64,000 nucleotides of DNA, taken from the NCBI RefSeq assembly GCF_000715075.1, contig NC_134102.1:51283348-51347347 (forward strand). Reading direction: 5' to 3'. The position numbers were made by a program, and so were the translations under genes. The notes under the pieces were generated by a model that did not search any database, had not been told where the DNA came from, and was given only the letters and a program-made list of their open reading frames with translations. This stretch comes from Nicotiana tabacum (lineage: Eukaryota > Streptophyta > Magnoliopsida > Solanales > Solanaceae). Below are positions 59,351 through 64,000 of this stretch, piece by piece; position 1 is the first letter of the stretch, and the number at the start of each line of letters is the position of its first letter.

Positions 59351-59363
59351 GGCTCTAATACCA
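59351..59363 (-). other. primer-binding site for tRNA-iMet
   Basis: Minus strand TGGTATTAGAGCC, one mismatch from the iMet site, 4 bases inside the LTR end at 59368. Confidence 0.75.
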
Positions 59364-60054
59364 AGTTTGTCACGCCCCAAAATCGAGGAGCGCGACCGGT
59401 GCTCAACCGAGTGAACCGGAATGAGCAAGCCTGTTAGATTTCATTCTACCCAAATTCATTCGTGAATAAATAGGAGATGTACTCCGTTAATCAAATACTA
59501 AAGAGATTTCATTAACCACTTCCATTTCATTCCCATTAATAGCATCATTTAATATTTCCAAAACAGTACGAGTTTATAGATTTAATGAAAACCATGTTGT
59601 CAAATACCAACAGTTCTAATCCAATTCCCAACATCAAATACCACCCACAACCTGTCTACGGAGCCTCTAAGTACAACTGAAGAGTAATATGGAAATGGCG
59701 GCAACAAGGCCCCGGCTATACCTCAACCACAAGTACATGAGAAACAAAAGATACATGACCCCGAAATGAAGTGGGGCTCACCAAATCGGCTGAAAGAAGT
59801 GTACTGCTATCACTGGTCAATGCCACCTGTTGTAGAACCACCTGCATCCATTAAAGATGCAGTGCCCCCGGCAAAAGGGACGTTAGTACTGTCGAATAAC
59901 ACTAGTATGTATAGCTAGAAATCCTCTTTCAAAACAGAATGCCCATATGATCTATACGTGGAACACATAATATAATGTAATTGAAATAACCTGTACAAAC
60001 AAGGACAACAAAAGGGGGCACCTATTGTCTGCATTAATAATGTGTCTCATTAGA

Positions 60055-60765
60055 CCGTCCTTAGTGTTCACGTATCATATTATACATTTATGCGTTTCAT
60101 AGACCGTCCATAGTGTCTATTCATACCGTACATCTATACCTCTTATACACAATGCACCTATGCGTTTCATAGACCGTCCACAGGATTTCATATCACAATG
60201 GATTTCATAACACAATGTACCTATGCGTTCATAGACCATCCACAGGATTTCATATCACAATGTACCTATGCATTCATAGACCGTCCACAGGATTTCATAA
60301 CACAATGTACTTCATAACACAATGTACCTATGCGTTTCATAGACCGTCCATAGGATTTCATAACACAATATACCTATGCGTTTCATAGACCGTCCATAGG
60401 ATTTCATATCACAATGGATTTCATATCACAATGTACCTATGGGTTCATAGACAGTCCACAGGATTTCATATCGCAATGTACCTATGCGTTCATAGACCGT
60501 CCACAGGATTTCATAACATAATGTACTTCATAACACAATATACCTATGCGTTCATAGACCGTCCATAGGGTTTCATAACACAATATACCTATGCGTTTCA
60601 TAGACTGCCTATAGGGTTTCATAACACAATATACCTATGCGTTTCATAGATCATCCATAGGGTTTCATAACACAATATACCTATGCGTTTCATAGACCGT
60701 CCATAGGATTTCATAACACAATATACCTATGCGTTTCATAGACCGTCCATAGGGTTTCATAACAC
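60055..60765. repeat. minisatellite in the 5' LTR, about 13 units
   Basis: About 13 units of ~46 bases: TGCGTTTCATAGACCGTCCA, TAGGATTTCATAACACAATA, TACCTA. Some units carry an added half unit (catatcacaatggatttcat). Sub-variants (ACAGG / ATAGG / ATAGGG) run in blocks, indicating stepwise duplication. Confidence 0.8.
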
Positions 60766-62094
60766 ATTGGAAACAAATGTACAAATACGTACATCTCATA
60801 ACCTTTCACACCACATATCACCTAATCCATACTTTCAACCACTTACAATATTATTATTTCATTGGCTCTCTTGGCCATACATATAATTCTTTATTCATGG
60901 CGCAATGGCCGTATTTCATATTTTACACTTTCATTTCTTCCCTTTCATAGATCATCATCATAATTATGAACAAGCAGAATATTCCGGAAATCACGACTTT
61001 AAATTTATTAGTAATGAAGGCTTTTAAACACAATCAGTTTCTTTCTAATAATTGGAGTAAAATGATTGGCAATCGAAGCACAAGTTAAGATCATACACAT
61101 TTAACACTCACGAATATGTAAGAACGCAAAACACATTGAAAGATTCTGACAAAGCATAGCATTAGCTAAAACAGCCACATATGAGCATCACTTGAGTTCA
61201 TAAACTTTTAGCCGATTATATTTTCGAAGTCAATTTTGGAATAGTTGAGTCAAAGCTCATTTCATAATCTTTCTCACATTATTTCAATTCATTGGCACCG
61301 TTGGTCACAAGTATAACTTTCACTATTGGCACGTTTGCCACACTTTATATTCCCAATCAAGACTTTAGGTACACATATGAGCAACTAAGAGTCTTAAGAA
61401 TATTGATATTTTCTCACACAACTTGGCATACTAGCTTTCATTTGAAATACGATTCAAGCCACCACATTTTAATATGCAACCATACTTTGAAACTCACGGA
61501 AACATTATGGAATTCAATTCCAAAAGAGAAAGTTTAGCCAATATACCTCACTTGATCTTTCCTTAAATTACTACAATGTTTCAGAAATTCTAGTAATCCC
61601 AATCTATTTGAGACATAACAAAATTGAACCATAATTAGGAAGATATTCATGGTCTCAGCTCATTTGAGCATTTTATCAAATACTAAGTGTAGATTAAGGT
61701 TCAAGGTCCTTTTTATGGAGGATTCCATCATCCCACAACCCAATATTTACCATTTTTAGCTCAACAATCTTTCTACACACTTTGATAACACATGCATGTA
61801 AAAATAACCAACCCTCTTGCCCAGAAATTATCTTGCTTATTGCCCATTTCTAGACTAAATTCGAAATTGAGGGTTTGGGTGTAGAATCTTACCTCTATGA
61901 TGAAGACCTAGTGAGGTTTCCTCCTTAATCTTCCAAAACTTGAGCAAGAATTGTAGAATAAATTATTGGAGAACACCTTCTCACTCTAGGGCACCCTCTC
62001 TCACTCAAAAATGTCAGATAATAGCTCAAAAATGACCCAGAGAGTGTATTTAACGAAATAGGGTTGGGTTTTAAAAATCCAAAAATGGAGCTCC

Positions 62095-62375
62095 GGAATA
62101 AGGTATGCGATCGCATAACCGATATGCGGACCGCATATCGGTCGCATAGTCAGTTACAAAATAGCCAAAATAACTGCCTGTGTATGCGGTCACTATGCGG
62201 TCCGCATAACTGTTATGCGGTCGCATAATGCACCGCATAATAGTTATGCAGTCGCATAGTCGCTCACATAGCTGCTTCCAGAATAGCCCTCTCCTGCTCA
62301 CTTCTGCGGCCATTATGCGGCCCGCAGAGTGATTATGCGATCGCATAATGGACCGCATAAACGCACTTTTCTGGC
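62095..62375. repeat. tandem hairpin array, 5' LTR
   Basis: Contains the palindrome TATGCGATCGCATA (62104-62117). A near-continuous inverted repeat CCGATATGCGG-A-CCGCATATCGG lies at 62119-62141. A 16-base-pair hairpin with arms at 62206-62221 and 62232-62247 has the 10-base loop cgcataatgc (one G-T pair). Located about 130-410 bases from the LTR 5' end. Confidence 0.75.
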
Positions 62376-62512
62376 AAAAAATTTTCTTTACTTTCCTATG
62401 CATTGTTCAAACATGTAAGCCTAGTCCGGCACCTTGAAACATTGTTTTTTTTTCAAATTTTACCAGGCCTTGCACATAAGTACTTTGAAATTTTCCAGGG
62501 TGTTACAAAAGC

Positions 62513-63370
62513 TCTAAGAGTATCTGACATCAAAATATGGCCAGGACAGGACATTGACCTACCCATAAGAGTATATATAAATAGGACAGTCTGATAACCT
62601 CTAGACTCGGCTATACTCTAGATGAAATGGAGCTTTGCCAATCCTCATCTGGATATCAACACCGTCTAAGATAAGAGCTCATCAAACTGGATACCTGAAC
62701 CTGCATGCATGAATGCAATGCCCCAACGATGGGACATTAGTACAAAGAAATGTACTATGTATGTAAGGCAGATAACATATGAATAACTTAATTGAAACTA
62801 AACTGACATGTATATATGACATACTGAAAGAAATTTGGAAGGTCAATGAGAATCGGGAATTATACTGACCTTATTCTGACTCGTCACATATCTAAGTATT
62901 GAATTATCCAACTTACCTTACAAAGGATGTAGACTGAAAAGGTAAGGCTCCGTTGGCCAAGAACATCTAATGTCGTATATGTATCTAATTCATGTCATGA
63001 TATACCTGAACTTGTTCCCATATGCTATATGTACTGGAAACAATCATATTATGGAACTTCATCTATAACATTCTTCTAGCCATTATACCTTATATCTTAC
63101 TACTTACCTCAGACAGATAAAACATCTCTAGGGCTACACTAAAACATAAAAGTGGCACTTACGTATTTCATAAGAGACCGTCCGTAAGGGTCACTCATAA
63201 ACATGAATAACCAGTGGCTAATATGCGTAACATAGTAGACCGTCCATATGGCTCATAATACTGAGGTCTGACTATGCGTGCAACTGAGACCGTCCATAAC
63301 CAACCTTCATATGCATCTATACGTTCATAGAACATCCATATGGCTTCATTGTACACCTACGCATTCATAG
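62513..63370 (-). mobile_element. right piece of the host type-B-like LTR
   Basis: Continues from 53557 after the inserted element. Contains at 63130-63370 a diverged relative of the minisatellite (tatgcgt...gagaccgtcca units). Ends abruptly at CGCATTCATAG, where integrase sequence begins. Confidence 0.5.
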
Positions 63371-64000
63371 CCAACTTGGTCAACCTGTCCACAATCACCC
63401 ATATCGCGTCAAACTCCATGGGAGCCCAACACCGAAGTCTATGGTGACACACTCCCATTTTCACTCATGAATCTCAAGTCGCTAAAGCAAACCGCCCGTC
63501 CGTTGATGCTCATACTTCACATGTTGACAATTTAGGCACTGATCTACATACTCCACTATGTCGTTCTTCATTCTCTTCCACCAATAGTGCTGCCTCAAGT
63601 CCTGATACATCTTAGCGGCACTCAGATTAATGGAGTACCATGAACTGTGGGCCTCCTGAAGAATCAACTCACGCAACACATCCATATTGGGCACACATAA
63701 TCGGCCCTACATCCGCAACACCCCATCATCTCCAATAGTAACCTCCTTGGCATCGTCGTGCTGAACTGTGTCTTTGAGGAAAAACAAATGGGGGTCGTCA
63801 TACTGACGCTCTCTGATATGATCATGTAGAGAAGACCTAGAAACCATACAAGAAAGAACTCGACTGGGCTCCGAAACACCCAATCTAATAAAATAATTGG
63901 CTAAGGCCTAAACATCCAATGCTAATGGCCTCTCAACTGCTGATAGATATGCTAAACTGCCCAAAATCTCTGCCTTTCGACTCAAGGCTTCGGCCACCAC
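63371..64000 (-). pseudogene. pol: Ty3/gypsy RNase H end - integrase fragment
   Basis: From the window edge leftwards on the minus strand: VVAEALSRKAEILGSLAYL (end of RNase H), SRSSLHDHIRERQYDDPHLF, then the integrase zinc-binding region in 63482-63694 (EAHSSWYSINLSAAKMY ... CLNCQ). The second zinc His, normally in SIH, is Asn. After a TAG the integrase core start follows (WECVTIDFGVGLPWS), then a frameshift and the phrase VIVDRLTKL at the junction 63371. Stops occur at three or more places where the family has Gln or Trp. Integrase would insert element DNA; this fragment is dead. Confidence 0.75.

Larger units (their letters stand above)
53558..62507 (-). mobile_element. complete gag-only Del-like LTR element (8950 bp)
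   Basis: LTRs 53558-56253 (3') and 59368-62507 (5'), perfect 5-bp TSD AAAGC (53553-53557 and 62508-62512), iMet-like primer site (59351-59363) and polypurine tract (56254-56264). The internal region is only 3.1 kb, with a broken gag and no protease, RT, RNase H or integrase. It is therefore structurally a non-autonomous gag-only element. The LTRs differ by several percent by eye plus a large difference in a minisatellite. Confidence 0.85.
59368..62507 (-). mobile_element. 5' LTR of the gag-only element (3140 bp)
   Basis: TGTCACGCCCCAAAATCGAG ... TTCCAGGGTGTTACA. About 440 bases longer than its partner, almost entirely because of the minisatellite at 60055-60765. Confidence 0.85.

Noticed and set aside
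60055..60765. Regular ~46-bp repeats resembling a CRISPR array
   Set aside because: Units are contiguous variants of one sequence without unique spacers, lie inside a plant LTR, and recur in the partner LTR; it is a minisatellite.

Overview
The window is a plant, transposon-only landscape. The LTR, gag and pol types and the wording of the non-coding repeats fit Solanaceae, most likely Nicotiana; the genus is recalled knowledge and was not searched. I find no intact host protein gene, tRNA or rRNA gene and no prokaryotic feature. Almost every base belongs to LTR retrotransposons (Ty3/gypsy: Tat/Ogre-like, Athila-like and Del/Tekay-like), one L1-type LINE and a Helitron-like end, nested inside each other. 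Nearly all coding frames are broken.

Layout. 1-3525 (-): 5' end of a Del/Tekay-like gypsy element (gag start, tRNA-iMet primer site, 2.9 kb LTR), inserted into the RNase H region of a Tat-like element at 3526-8201 (-). 8449-15343 (-): Athila-like derivative with gag and protease but no reverse transcriptase. 15344-17722: unassigned sequence, perhaps an old LTR. 17723-18444: Helitron-like AT-rich start. 18445-20958: probable solo LTR (type B). 21092-34537 (-): decayed Ogre/Tat-like element whose left LTR is split by a 7.7 kb LINE (22885-30548, +) with a clear 14-bp target duplication. 34538-35453: second copy of the sequence at 17265-17722, plus unassigned sequence.

35454-51822 (+): a tandem LTR-internal-LTR-internal-LTR array of an Athila-related element that has no reverse transcriptase. 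It has two ORFs of its own: ORF A (two N-terminal zinc-knuckle-like motifs and a long acidic tail) and ORF B (resembles the 'putative plant transposon protein' domain), the latter just behind a conserved splice acceptor. Its first LTR carries a 2626-bp solo LTR with a perfect TSD, and the empty site survives in the last LTR. 51823-53269: unassigned older sequence. 53558-62507 (-): a complete gag-only element with two LTRs, a 5-bp TSD, primer site and polypurine tract, nested in another LTR (53270-53557 and 62513-63370). 63371-64000 (-): gypsy RNase H/integrase fragment.

The most interesting signal is not a gene. Short GC-rich palindromes built from GCGG and CCGC recur in the LTRs or leaders of at least three unrelated element families. 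In the type-B LTRs they form tandem hairpins with a conserved 10-nt loop and a covarying stem pair. Second is the reverse-transcriptase-free two-ORF element at 35454-51822, present as a tandem dimer.
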